This document shows, one piece after another, positions 1-7,121 of a stretch of DNA of 64,000 nucleotides. Within the stretch, counting starts at the first letter, position 1. Every line of letters starts with the position of its first letter. Origin of the DNA: CAYQTE01 sp964420285 (GTDB taxonomy: Bacteria; Planctomycetota; Phycisphaerae; Tepidisphaerales; Tepidisphaeraceae); the NCBI GenBank assembly GCA_964420285.1, contig CAYQTE010000023.1:1-64000 (forward strand), read 5' to 3'. A program made the translations under genes and the position numbers. The notes under the pieces were generated by a model. That model saw nothing but the letters and a program-made list of their open reading frames with translations. It was not told the origin of the DNA and searched no databases.

Positions 1-2
1 AC

Positions 3-101
3 GCGTATCACAACGAGGCGGTTCTGTGCAGCGCCCGCGGCGATCGTGAATCCGCACAGGCGTTCAAACATGCCGTTCCGATGCAGGAGAGCACGCAATG
101 A
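3..101 (+). CDS. C-terminal end of a TPR-like protein (5' truncated by window edge)
   Basis: The third frame is open from the left edge to a TGA at 99-101. It encodes about 32 residues beginning AYHNEAVLCSARGD and ending MQESTQ. The spacing of Tyr, Asn-x-Ala, Gly-Asp and Ala-Phe-x-x-Ala resembles the second half of a tetratricopeptide repeat, as in TadD-type proteins of Tad pilus loci. The stop overlaps the ATG of the next gene (ATGA at 98-101), so the two genes are probably translationally coupled. A TadD role is inferred from this context and the short tail; the rest of the gene lies outside the window. Confidence 0.5.
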   Translation, partial: AYHNEAVLCSARGDRESAQAFKHAVPMQESTQ

Positions 102-1495
102 AGATCCAAAATCGTTACGCATTTGTCACCGTCTGGGTCATCCTGACTCTGGCGGCACTGTTGTTGCTTATCGGCCTGGCTGTTGACACCAGCCACGCCT
201 ACACCGTCGGCCGCCAACTGCAAAACGCCGCGGATTCCGCCGCGCTGGCGGCCGCCGCGCAATTGACCAGCGGCACCTCGGCTGCCCAGGCCGCTGCCGT
301 GACGGCAGCCGCCAGCAATAAGGCCGCCGGGTCAGCCGTCTCCATCAATTCCGCCAGCGACGTCGTTTTCGGAGCCTACAACTCCGCCACCGGCGCGTTC
401 AGTGCCGGCGCCACGCCCTATAACGCCGTGCAGGTCACCACGCGAATGACCTCAAGCTCCAGCAACGGCGCCATGCCTTTGTCGTTCGGTCGACTGGTCG
501 GCCTCAACACCGCCAACGTCACCCGCGTTGCCGTCGCCTACCAGGACACCACCCAGGGCAGCGGCGTGGTCGTGATCAATAACTCCGGCTCCACGTCCAC
601 TCCCTACACGCAGACCAGCACCTCCACGGTGTCGGTGTCGTCCAGCGGTTCATGCACCGGCGGCGTGTGGGTGAATTCCCATGGCGGCAGCGGCGGCAAT
701 TGCAGCGTGACCAGCGGTTCCTCATGCTCGGGCACGCACCTGCACTGCGCCGGCGGGTGCACGTGCGATCAAACCTCGTGCGTGCCCTCCAAATGCATCA
801 CCGGCTGCGGCTGCGTGTCCGATCCCTGCTCGAACCTCTGCGAGCCGAGCAGCTACGGCAACGACCAGGGCTGCCTCTACGCTGGCTGGTTCCAGCCGGG
901 CCAGACGCAAACCTGCTCCAGCAACGGCGGGTATTTCTCGCAGGGCATTTACGTGCAGAATAAATGCACGCTCAATCTCTCGCCGGGCACCTACATCGTC
1001 GGCCCCAACGGCATCAACGTCGATAACGGCTGCACGCTCAATGCCCCGAATTGCACATTCATCCTCACCCGCGGCGGTTCCGGGAACCAGTGCGGCTGCC
1101 TGAATCTGTCCGGCGGCTGCAACTGCAATATCACAGCGCCGACCAGCGGCACCTACTGCGGCTGCTCCGTCTGCTGCTGCGACAACAAGTGCTCCGCCAG
1201 CACCCAATGCGTCTGCTGCGGCTGCAACTCCGGCTGCGACCACAACAATCCCTGCAACTGGGGCCAGAGCCCCTCCAACAACACCTGCGGCAACATCTGC
1301 ATTTCGGGCACCGTCTATTGCCCCAACTACAACTGCCACTGCTGCGGCTGCGGTTGCAACGGCGGATGCTGCCACCTTGGCAACCAGGTCATTTGCGATT
1401 CCATGACCGTCGATACCGGCTCGCAAGTGACTGTTGACTATGACGGCCGTAACCCGGTTGGAACCACCGGCATGACCGTGAATCTCGTCAAATGA
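98..1495 (+). CDS. TadE/TadG-like pseudopilin-type protein with Cys-rich C-terminal domain (copy 1)
   Basis: 465 residues. A purine-rich CAGGAG about 10 bases upstream supports the ATG at 98. Residues about 8-30 form one hydrophobic segment (FVTVWVILTLAALLLLIG) followed by LAVDTSHAYTVGRQLQNAAD, the usual N-terminus of putative Flp pilus-assembly TadE/G-like proteins, which anchors them in the inner membrane with the bulk outside the cytoplasm. From about residue 186 onward the protein is extraordinarily rich in Cys, Gly, Ser and Asn (about 44 Cys), with runs such as SVCCCDNKC and CHCCGCGCNGGCC. The segment LSPGTYIVGPNGINV looks like the beta-helical region of planctomycete TadG-like proteins. 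The Cys pattern could mean disulfide cross-linking or metal binding; neither can be shown here. A paralogue follows 36 bases later. Confidence 0.8.
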   Translation: MKIQNRYAFVTVWVILTLAALLLLIGLAVDTSHAYTVGRQLQNAADSAALAAAAQLTSGTSAAQAAAVTAAASNKAAGSAVSINSASDVVFGAYNSATGAFSAGATPYNAVQVTTRMTSSSSNGAMPLSFGRLVGLNTANVTRVAVAYQDTTQGSGVVVINNSGSTSTPYTQTSTSTVSVSSSGSCTGGVWVNSHGGSGGNCSVTSGSSCSGTHLHCAGGCTCDQTSCVPSKCITGCGCVSDPCSNLCEPSSYGNDQGCLYAGWFQPGQTQTCSSNGGYFSQGIYVQNKCTLNLSPGTYIVGPNGINVDNGCTLNAPNCTFILTRGGSGNQCGCLNLSGGCNCNITAPTSGTYCGCSVCCCDNKCSASTQCVCCGCNSGCDHNNPCNWGQSPSNNTCGNICISGTVYCPNYNCHCCGCGCNGGCCHLGNQVICDSMTVDTGSQVTVDYDGRNPVGTTGMTVNLVK

Positions 1496-1531
1496 GACCG
1501 GCCCCGGCCGCGATTTATCGTAAGGAGTCGT

Positions 1532-2971
1532 ATGAAGAATCTGAAATCGGCACAGAATCGTGGATTTGTCACTGTCTGGGTCGTCCTGACGCTGGCCGCG
1601 TTGTTGGTGCTCATCGGATTGGCGGTGGACACCGGCCACGCCTACACCGTGGGCCGGGAACTTCAGGACGCCGCCGACGCTGCCGCATTGGCTGGCGCCG
1701 CGCAGATCAGCAACGGCACCTCGGCCGCGCAAGCCGCCGCCGTTGCCGCCGCCGGATATAACAATGCCGCGGGTTCGACCGTCGCCGTCAGCTCCGCCAA
1801 CGACATTGTGTTCGGCACCTACAACAGCACCACCGGCACCTTCACCGCCGGCGCCACGCCGTACACCGCCATTCAGGTGACGGCCCGCATGAGCAGCGGT
1901 GGCAGCAACAGCGCCATGCCGCTATCGTTCGGCTCTCTGGTTGGCCTGAAAACCGCCAACATTACGCGTGTCGCCGTCGCCTTCCAGGACACGACCCAGG
2001 GCAGCGGCGTTGTGGTGCTCAACAACTCCGGTTCCACAAGCACGCCCTACACCCAAACCAGTTCATCGACGATTGCGGTCTCGGCCAGTGGCTCGTCCAC
2101 TGGCGGCGTGTGGGTGAATTCCCATGGCGGCAGCGGCGGCAATTGCAGCGTGAAAAACAGCTCCACCTGCTGCGGCACGCACCTGCATTGTTGCGGCGGC
2201 TGCACTTGCGACGGCACTTCCTGTGTGCCCTCCAAATGCATTACCGGATGCTCCTGCGTCAGCGATCCCTGCTCGGGAACCTATTGCGAGCCCAGCAACA
2301 GGGGCTCCGACCACGGCCAGCTCTACATCGGCGGCTGGTCCGGTAACCAGAACTACACCTGCAACAGTTGCGGCGGATATTACTCCCAGGGAATCTATGT
2401 GCAGAACAACAGCACACTGACCCTGACACCCGGAACCTATATCGTCGGGGGCAATGGCGTCAACGTCGATAACGGCTGCACGCTCAACGCGCCCCACTGC
2501 TGCTTCGTCTGCGTCGCCACCACAAGCGGCTACGGCTGGAATCAGACCACCACGTGCGGCTCCCTGAACTTCTCCGGCGGCTGCACCTGCAACATCACCC
2601 CGCCGACCAGCGGTTCCTTCAAAGACTGCTGCTGCTGCTGCAGTGACCACAGTTGCTCGGCCAGCAACTGCTGCGTCTGCTGCGGCGGCAACTGCGGCAC
2701 CGACACCGGCAGCGGCTGGTGGGGTTGGAACAACTGGTGGAATCAGAACAATCGCAACACCTGCGGCAACATCTGCATGTCCGGCACGATCTATTGCCCC
2801 AACTACAACTGCCACTGCTGCGGCTGCGGCTGCAGCGGCGGTTCGTGCCAACTGGGCAACCAGGTCATCTGCGATTCCATGACCGTCGATACCGGTTCGC
2901 AAGTGACCGTCGCCTACGACGGCCGTAACCCCGTCGGCGTCACCGGCACGAGCATCAACCTCGTGAAATAA
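1532..2971 (+). CDS. TadE/TadG-like pseudopilin-type protein with Cys-rich C-terminal domain (copy 2)
   Basis: 479 residues, start supported by AAGGAG about 8 bases upstream. It is a clear tandem paralogue of the preceding gene. The N-terminal membrane segment (FVTVWVVLTLAALLVLIG), the linker GSGVVVLNNSGSTSTPYTQT, the block GGVWVNSHGGSGGNC and the C-terminal block GNQVICDSMTVDTGSQVTV are nearly shared. The middle differs: copy 2 has a CCCCC run and a Trp/Asn-rich stretch (GWWGWNNWWNQNN). It contains about 43 Cys. Cys positions are largely conserved while the residues between drift, which suggests selection on the cysteines. It is probably co-transcribed with copy 1 and the TPR gene. The extracytoplasmic role is unknown. 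Confidence 0.8.
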   Translation: MKNLKSAQNRGFVTVWVVLTLAALLVLIGLAVDTGHAYTVGRELQDAADAAALAGAAQISNGTSAAQAAAVAAAGYNNAAGSTVAVSSANDIVFGTYNSTTGTFTAGATPYTAIQVTARMSSGGSNSAMPLSFGSLVGLKTANITRVAVAFQDTTQGSGVVVLNNSGSTSTPYTQTSSSTIAVSASGSSTGGVWVNSHGGSGGNCSVKNSSTCCGTHLHCCGGCTCDGTSCVPSKCITGCSCVSDPCSGTYCEPSNRGSDHGQLYIGGWSGNQNYTCNSCGGYYSQGIYVQNNSTLTLTPGTYIVGGNGVNVDNGCTLNAPHCCFVCVATTSGYGWNQTTTCGSLNFSGGCTCNITPPTSGSFKDCCCCCSDHSCSASNCCVCCGGNCGTDTGSGWWGWNNWWNQNNRNTCGNICMSGTIYCPNYNCHCCGCGCSGGSCQLGNQVICDSMTVDTGSQVTVAYDGRNPVGVTGTSINLVK

Positions 2972-3012
2972 TCCCCGCCGGGCGGATTTTTCCATCGCAT
3001 TCTACCACAGCG

Positions 3013-3037
3013 CTCCGCAAGGCCGATGCCTTTCGGA
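3013..3037. terminator. Hairpin downstream of the TadG-like pair, with a second copy at 3608-3633
   Basis: The sequence forms a stem with arms CTCCGCAAGGC and GCCTTTCGGAG around a CGAT loop, 42 bases after the stop at 2971. It may end the Tad transcript, although only a weak T-tract follows. A near copy in the same orientation, with loop CAAT, lies at 3608-3633 on the other side of the DUF559 gene, so this is also a local duplicated repeat. Confidence 0.5.
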
Positions 3038-3084
3038 GCGTTGTGCGTTTTGCGGACGTGACGCAATCGGCCGGTATTCTCCTC

Positions 3085-3128
3085 TTGTCCCCTCTCCCTG
3101 TACTCAGGGGGAGGGCCAGGGTGGGGGT
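3085..3128. repeat. GAGTACA-type palindromic element, copy A
   Basis: The core is a near-perfect palindrome CCCTCTCCCTG / CAGGGGGAGGG around TACT, followed by GGGTGGGGGT. The last base is also the first base (on +) of the stop triplet of the minus-strand DUF559 gene. It belongs to the family with copies at 3527, 3731, 3772, 39772, 39861, 41041, 44561, 45409 and 49007. Confidence 0.85.
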
Positions 3129-3499
3129 CAAAACGCCTCCAATTCGCCAAGGATGGTTCGCAGGACCGCCTCCGGATCCTTCAGCATCACATCGTCCGGC
3201 ACTCGCAAGATGCGCAGACCGCGTTCCTCCAGTCGTTGTGTGCGCTGAGTATCGTGGGCAATGCCGGCCGGTTCGGTGTGCTGGCCGCCGTCCAGTTCGA
3301 CCACCAGATTTGCCTTGAGGCAAACAAAATCGACGATGTATCCGGCGATCGGATGCTGTCGCCGAAATTGAAAGCCATTCAGTTGTTCTCCCCGCAGCAG
3401 TCTCCACAATTTCCGCTCGGCGTCGGTGGATTGGCATCGAAGTCGCCTGGCAAAGGTTCTCAGCCGTGGTGTGTGATCGTGCCGTCCGAGCATGATCAT
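3128..3499 (-). CDS. DUF559 family protein (Vsr/restriction-endonuclease-like fold)
   Basis: 123 residues, matching the usual length of the family. Diagnostic blocks are DAERKLWRLLRGEQL (residues about 26-40), FQFRRQHPIAGYIVDFVC, LVVELDGGQH and RGLRILRVPDDVML. DUF559 proteins have a PD-(D/E)XK-like nuclease core in which VDF, the E of VELDGGQH and nearby residues form the presumed active site; these are present. The cellular role of the family is not firmly known. The gene is flanked at both ends by palindromic elements (3085-3128 and 3527-3573) and by direct copies of a hairpin (3013, 3608), so it sits in a repeat-bounded cassette of about 620 bp between otherwise unrelated genes. Confidence 0.85.
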   Translation of the reverse strand: MIMLGRHDHTPRLRTFARRLRCQSTDAERKLWRLLRGEQLNGFQFRRQHPIAGYIVDFVCLKANLVVELDGGQHTEPAGIAHDTQRTQRLEERGLRILRVPDDVMLKDPEAVLRTILGELEAF

Positions 3500-3526
3500 A
3501 GAATCGCGTGTTCCGCCGGCGCGTCA

Positions 3527-3573
3527 AGAACCCCCACCCCGACCCTCCCCCTGAGTACAGGGAGAGGGGGAAG
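3527..3573. repeat. GAGTACA-type palindromic element, copy B
   Basis: It starts AAGAACCCCCACCCC and continues into CCCTCCCCCTGAGTACAGG and GAGAGGGGGAAG. It is oriented opposite to copy A, so the DUF559 gene lies between inverted copies. It is immediately upstream of the nuclease-like gene and may carry or disturb its promoter. Confidence 0.85.
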
Positions 3574-3660
3574 TTGAAGGGCCGCAGATTGCCTCGCACA
3601 TTGCGTCCTTCGCAAGGCCAATGCCTTTCGGAGTATTGCGTGTTTCCTTATGCTCTCGAT

Positions 3661-6219
3661 ATGGACAAATTCCAGTGCAACTCAACGTCGGGGACGCGCG
3701 CAATCGAACTGCCCGCCTTCCGTTTTGACCTTCTCCCCCTGAGTACAGGGAGAGGGGGAAAGGGAACTACGACTCTCTCGCGGAGTACAGCGCGAGGGGG
3801 AAAGACCTTGGCGATCGCCGCGTTGCTTTGCGCCGCTTTTCTTTGCGCTAACTCCGGCGTCCGCGCCGACGTGCATTCTGTTGACGTGTCGGCCGTCGTG
3901 CAGCCCAAATCCGTCGGCGATTTTGCCCTTGGCTCCAACAAAAGCCCCGACGGGCATGTCATCACCGTCACGCGCATCGGCATCGACATGGATGGTAAGC
4001 CCATCATCCCCGTCATGGGGGAGTTCCATTACTCCCGTTATCCTCGATCGCAGTGGCGCAGCGAACTTCTCAAGATGAAGGCCGGCGGAATCACCATTGT
4101 CTCCACTTATGTCTTCTGGATTCATCACGAGGAGATCAAGGGCCAGTGGGACTGGTCCGGCGACCGCGATCTGCGGGCGTTTGAACAGACGATCAAGGAT
4201 GTCGGCTTGATGGCGGTCGTGCGCCTGGGGCCGTGGGATCATGGCGAAGTCCGCAATGGCGGATTGCCGCAATGGCTGGTCGACGAAAGCGTCAATCCGC
4301 AAACGCGATTCGAGATTCGCTCCACCAATCCCACCTTCATGGGATATGCCGCCGAGTTGTATACGCAGATCGCCAAACAACTCACTGGCCTCTATTGGAA
4401 AGACGGCGGCCCCATCGTCGGCGTCCAGTTCGACAACGAATACGGCGGGGATATGGCGTATCTCATGGCGCTGAAGAAGCTCGCCATTGCGCAGGGGATC
4501 GATGTCCCGCTGTACACCCGAACCGGCTGGGCCGGCGATTCGACGACCAAGAATCAGCCGCCGTATGGCGAGATTCTTCCGCTGGCCGGTTCGTACGCCG
4601 AGGGGTTCTGGTCCTCCGGCCCCAAAACGATGGGCGACCCGCGCGATTTTCTGGCCTTCACGTTCGCCCCCAGCGACGGATTCACGCCGGATTATCCCTA
4701 TCTCTGCTGCGAACTGGGCGGCGGCATGATGACCAGCTATCACCGCCGTATCCGCATGTTCCCCGACGACATCACCGCCGTCGCCGTCAACAAGTTCGCC
4801 TCCGGCAGCAATCTGCTGGGTTATTACATGTATCACGGCGGGACCAACCCCGAGCCGGAGGTCAAAGGCACAACGCTCATGGAAATCCAGTCGTCGCTGA
4901 TGACCAACTACAACGACATGCCGGTGAAGACATATGACTTCCAGGCGCCGATCGGCGAATTCGGGCAGATTCGCGATCATTACAACGAGCTGCGCCGGCT
5001 GAACCTGTTTCTGGCCGAGTTTGGCTCGCAGGTCGTCCCGATGCAGCCGGTGGCGACGGCGCCCGCGCCCAAGGATTACAACGACACCTCCACGCTGCGC
5101 TGGACGGTGCGATCGGACGGGAACGCCGGCCTGCTTTTCGTCAGCAATTACGAGCGGCGAAACACCATGCCGCAGCAGAAGGGCGTTCAATTCAAAATTG
5201 AAACAGGGGATGTGGTCCTGCTCTTTCCTCCCGACCTCGTACACCCGGTCGATCTCCCGGCGGACTCCGTCTTCTTTTGGCCGTTCAATCTTCGGCTTTC
5301 GCCCGACGTGACGCTCTTCCAGGCGACGGCACAGCCGATCTGCACGCTCGCCGACGGCGATACAACCCTTGCCATCTTTGTAAAAACGCCGGGAGTTGCA
5401 TCCACTTTCGTTGTCAGGGAGGGCAATTCCGACCCCAAGGGAGCAATCACATTGGATCTCCAAGGCGCCGTAAACGTCGCAGCCATGAAATGCGCAAATG
5501 GAAAATCCGTCAAATTTGTTCTTCTCGACCAGCCCACAAGCCTCAATCTCTACAAAGCCAACTGGGCCGGTCGCGACCGTCTCTTCATCACCAAGGCCGG
5601 CCTGACTATCGACGGCAACAAGCTCAATCTCGCCAGCGACAACCCGGCCGATCTGGCGGTGAGCATCTTCCCCGCTCCCGCGGCGCTGGGCGGCGATACA
5701 TCCAATATCACCGAATCGAATGACGGCATCTTCCGGAAATATGCGTTCAAAGTTCCGCCGTCCGCGCCGCTGAAAGTCGATCTCGAACAAACCCAGCAGG
5801 CCGGGCCGCCGCGGACAATTTCCCTTGCCACCGCTCCCGGCTCCAGCAATAACGCCCAGGAGCCATCGGATGCCGATTTCGCCCAGGCGGCCGTCTGGAA
5901 AATCCATCTTCCGCCCGGCGCGTCCGATCGCGATCTCCTGCTCCGCATCCACTACACCGGCGATGTGGCCCGGTTGTACATCGGCGACAAGTTCATCGAC
6001 GACAACTTCTACAACGGCACGACATTCGATCTGGGCCTGAACCGTTTCGCCCCGGACATCTACTCGAAGGACTTGCTCCTGAAGATTCTCCCCCTGCGGC
6101 AGGATGCCCCGATCTACATCCACGACAAGGACAAACCGCCGTATCAGAACGGCATCGCGCTGGGCGTGCAGGGTGTCGAGGCGATTGAGCATCATCAGGT
6201 GACGCTGACCGCGCCGTGA
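3661..6219 (+). CDS. Secreted beta-galactosidase-like glycoside hydrolase, family GH35
   Basis: Glycoside hydrolase expected to release terminal beta-galactose (or a related sugar) outside the cytoplasm. The GH35 signature runs MGEFHYSRYPRSQWRSELLK, MKAGGITIVSTYVFWIHHEE and VVRLGPWDHGEVRNGGLP. The acid/base candidate is Glu260 in VQFDNEYGG and the nucleophile candidate is Glu351 in CCELGGGM. A beta-rich C-terminal half follows. The signal peptide core LAIAALLCAAFLCANSGVRA begins only near residue 50. It is preceded by about 25 residues (LLPLSTGRGGKG and TLSRSTARGGK) encoded by two palindromic repeats. The ATG at 3661 is the chosen start; a TTG at 3808 with GAGGGGGA 7 bases upstream is a real alternative but leaves no charged n-region. 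About 850 residues. Confidence 0.85.
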   Translation: MDKFQCNSTSGTRAIELPAFRFDLLPLSTGRGGKGTTTLSRSTARGGKTLAIAALLCAAFLCANSGVRADVHSVDVSAVVQPKSVGDFALGSNKSPDGHVITVTRIGIDMDGKPIIPVMGEFHYSRYPRSQWRSELLKMKAGGITIVSTYVFWIHHEEIKGQWDWSGDRDLRAFEQTIKDVGLMAVVRLGPWDHGEVRNGGLPQWLVDESVNPQTRFEIRSTNPTFMGYAAELYTQIAKQLTGLYWKDGGPIVGVQFDNEYGGDMAYLMALKKLAIAQGIDVPLYTRTGWAGDSTTKNQPPYGEILPLAGSYAEGFWSSGPKTMGDPRDFLAFTFAPSDGFTPDYPYLCCELGGGMMTSYHRRIRMFPDDITAVAVNKFASGSNLLGYYMYHGGTNPEPEVKGTTLMEIQSSLMTNYNDMPVKTYDFQAPIGEFGQIRDHYNELRRLNLFLAEFGSQVVPMQPVATAPAPKDYNDTSTLRWTVRSDGNAGLLFVSNYERRNTMPQQKGVQFKIETGDVVLLFPPDLVHPVDLPADSVFFWPFNLRLSPDVTLFQATAQPICTLADGDTTLAIFVKTPGVASTFVVREGNSDPKGAITLDLQGAVNVAAMKCANGKSVKFVLLDQPTSLNLYKANWAGRDRLFITKAGLTIDGNKLNLASDNPADLAVSIFPAPAALGGDTSNITESNDGIFRKYAFKVPPSAPLKVDLEQTQQAGPPRTISLATAPGSSNNAQEPSDADFAQAAVWKIHLPPGASDRDLLLRIHYTGDVARLYIGDKFIDDNFYNGTTFDLGLNRFAPDIYSKDLLLKILPLRQDAPIYIHDKDKPPYQNGIALGVQGVEAIEHHQVTLTAP
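3731..3805. repeat. Two GAGTACA-type palindromic elements (copies C and D) inside the 5' end of the GH35 frame
   Basis: Copy C (3731-3761) is TTCTCCCCCTGAGTACAGG followed by GAGAGGGGGAAA. Copy D (3772-3805) is CTCTCGCGGAGTACAGCGCG followed by AGGGGGAAAG. Copy D has compensating changes on both sides of the palindrome (CTCGCG / CGCGAG), so the stem is kept. Both are open in the GH35 frame and end next to the signal peptide. Confidence 0.8.
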
Positions 6220-6231
6220 GGGGATGAAAGG

Positions 6232-6354
6232 ATGACAAGGTGACAAGGTGACAGGGTGACAAGGTGAAGGTGGGTGACGAACTAACGTGAAATCGGTCGG
6301 TTTCCCAAAGTCACCAAGTCACCAAGTCACCTTGTCACCTTGTCACCTTGTCAC
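6232..6354. repeat. Octamer array GTGACAAG with inverted counterpart (copy 1)
   Basis: About four and a half GTGACAAG/GTGACAGG units (6232-6268) are followed, after a 40-base spacer, by about six units of the reverse complement, first GTCACCAA then GTCACCTT (6309-6354). The arms can form a long hairpin between the convergent-reading ends of GH35 and the PLD-like gene. It could act as a transcription terminator. Related arrays are at 42887-43001 and 60555-60576. Confidence 0.85.
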
Positions 6355-6386
6355 GCCCTTCCCTCGCCAATGCCGATAAGAACCCC

Positions 6387-6953
6387 ATGCGTCTCCCCCT
6401 GCTCGACGCCCCGACCTCGACGCACGACGTCGAACTCGTCTTCGACGCCGACCACTATCGCCGCATCGTCACCGGCGGCATCCTGAATGCGAAAATCTGC
6501 GTCGATATCGCGACGGCCGATTTCAAGGCGATGCTCATTCCCCAGGCTGGCGGCCGTCGGGCGATCAGCATCGTGCAGGCTTTACGCAAGCTGGCCGATC
6601 GCGGCGTCGAGATCCGCCTGCTTCACGCCGGCACGCCCAGTTCGGCCGCCCTGATCCAGCTTCGCCGGGCCTTGCCCGCCAATCTGGTCATCCGCCGCTG
6701 CCCGCGACTGCACGCCAAGTGCGTCATCATCGATACCCGCTCGATGTATCTCGGCAGTGCCAACCTCACCGGCGCGGGCCTGGGCGCCAAATCCGACGGC
6801 CGGCGAAATATCGAATGGGGAATCTGGACCGAATCCTCCCCGCTGATCGACGCGGTGATGGAGCAATTCAACACGCTCTGGGAAGGCCGCCGCTGCAAGA
6901 CCTGCCGCCGAAAAGACATCTGCCCGGTGCCGCTGGAAGAGCCAAGGTTGTAA
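6387..6953 (+). CDS. Single-HKD phospholipase D-like protein with C-terminal Cys cluster
   Basis: 188 residues from the ATG at 6387; an in-frame TTG at 6348 lies inside the octamer array and was not chosen. The HKD motif is present once: HAKCVIIDTRSMYLGSANLT (His-x-Lys-x4-Asp followed by Gly-Ser-x-Asn), residues about 110-129. PLD-superfamily enzymes use two HKD motifs, so a one-motif protein like this should work as a homodimer, as bacterial Nuc and related nucleases do. An N-terminal region (VELVFDADHYRRIV, KICVDIATADFKAML) fits the first half of the fold. The tail CKTCRRKDICPVP may be a small zinc site. Substrate (DNA or phospholipid) is not determinable from sequence. Confidence 0.75.
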   Translation: MRLPLLDAPTSTHDVELVFDADHYRRIVTGGILNAKICVDIATADFKAMLIPQAGGRRAISIVQALRKLADRGVEIRLLHAGTPSSAALIQLRRALPANLVIRRCPRLHAKCVIIDTRSMYLGSANLTGAGLGAKSDGRRNIEWGIWTESSPLIDAVMEQFNTLWEGRRCKTCRRKDICPVPLEEPRL

Positions 6954-7121
6954 TCCGCCATTGGCGTTGGGGCCGATTCGCTATACGATATCACTCCGTG
7001 GCGGCCGGTGGACAAACGCCGACCGGCCAGGTCAGGTCGTTTTACAGATCGCGGACGAATAAGAAGGAACCGGGCCACTTATTGCTGGCAACCAACAACT
7101 GTCCCTCAACAGGAGCATTCC

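Noticed and set aside
3508..3660. N-terminal extension of the GH35 frame to 3508
   Set aside because: It would translate through copy B and the hairpin repeat, with no start signal. The ATG at 3661 or the TTG at 3808 is more plausible.
6232..6354. CRISPR-like array at the octamer repeats
   Set aside because: Units are contiguous 8-mers without spacers and the second half is the reverse complement of the first.
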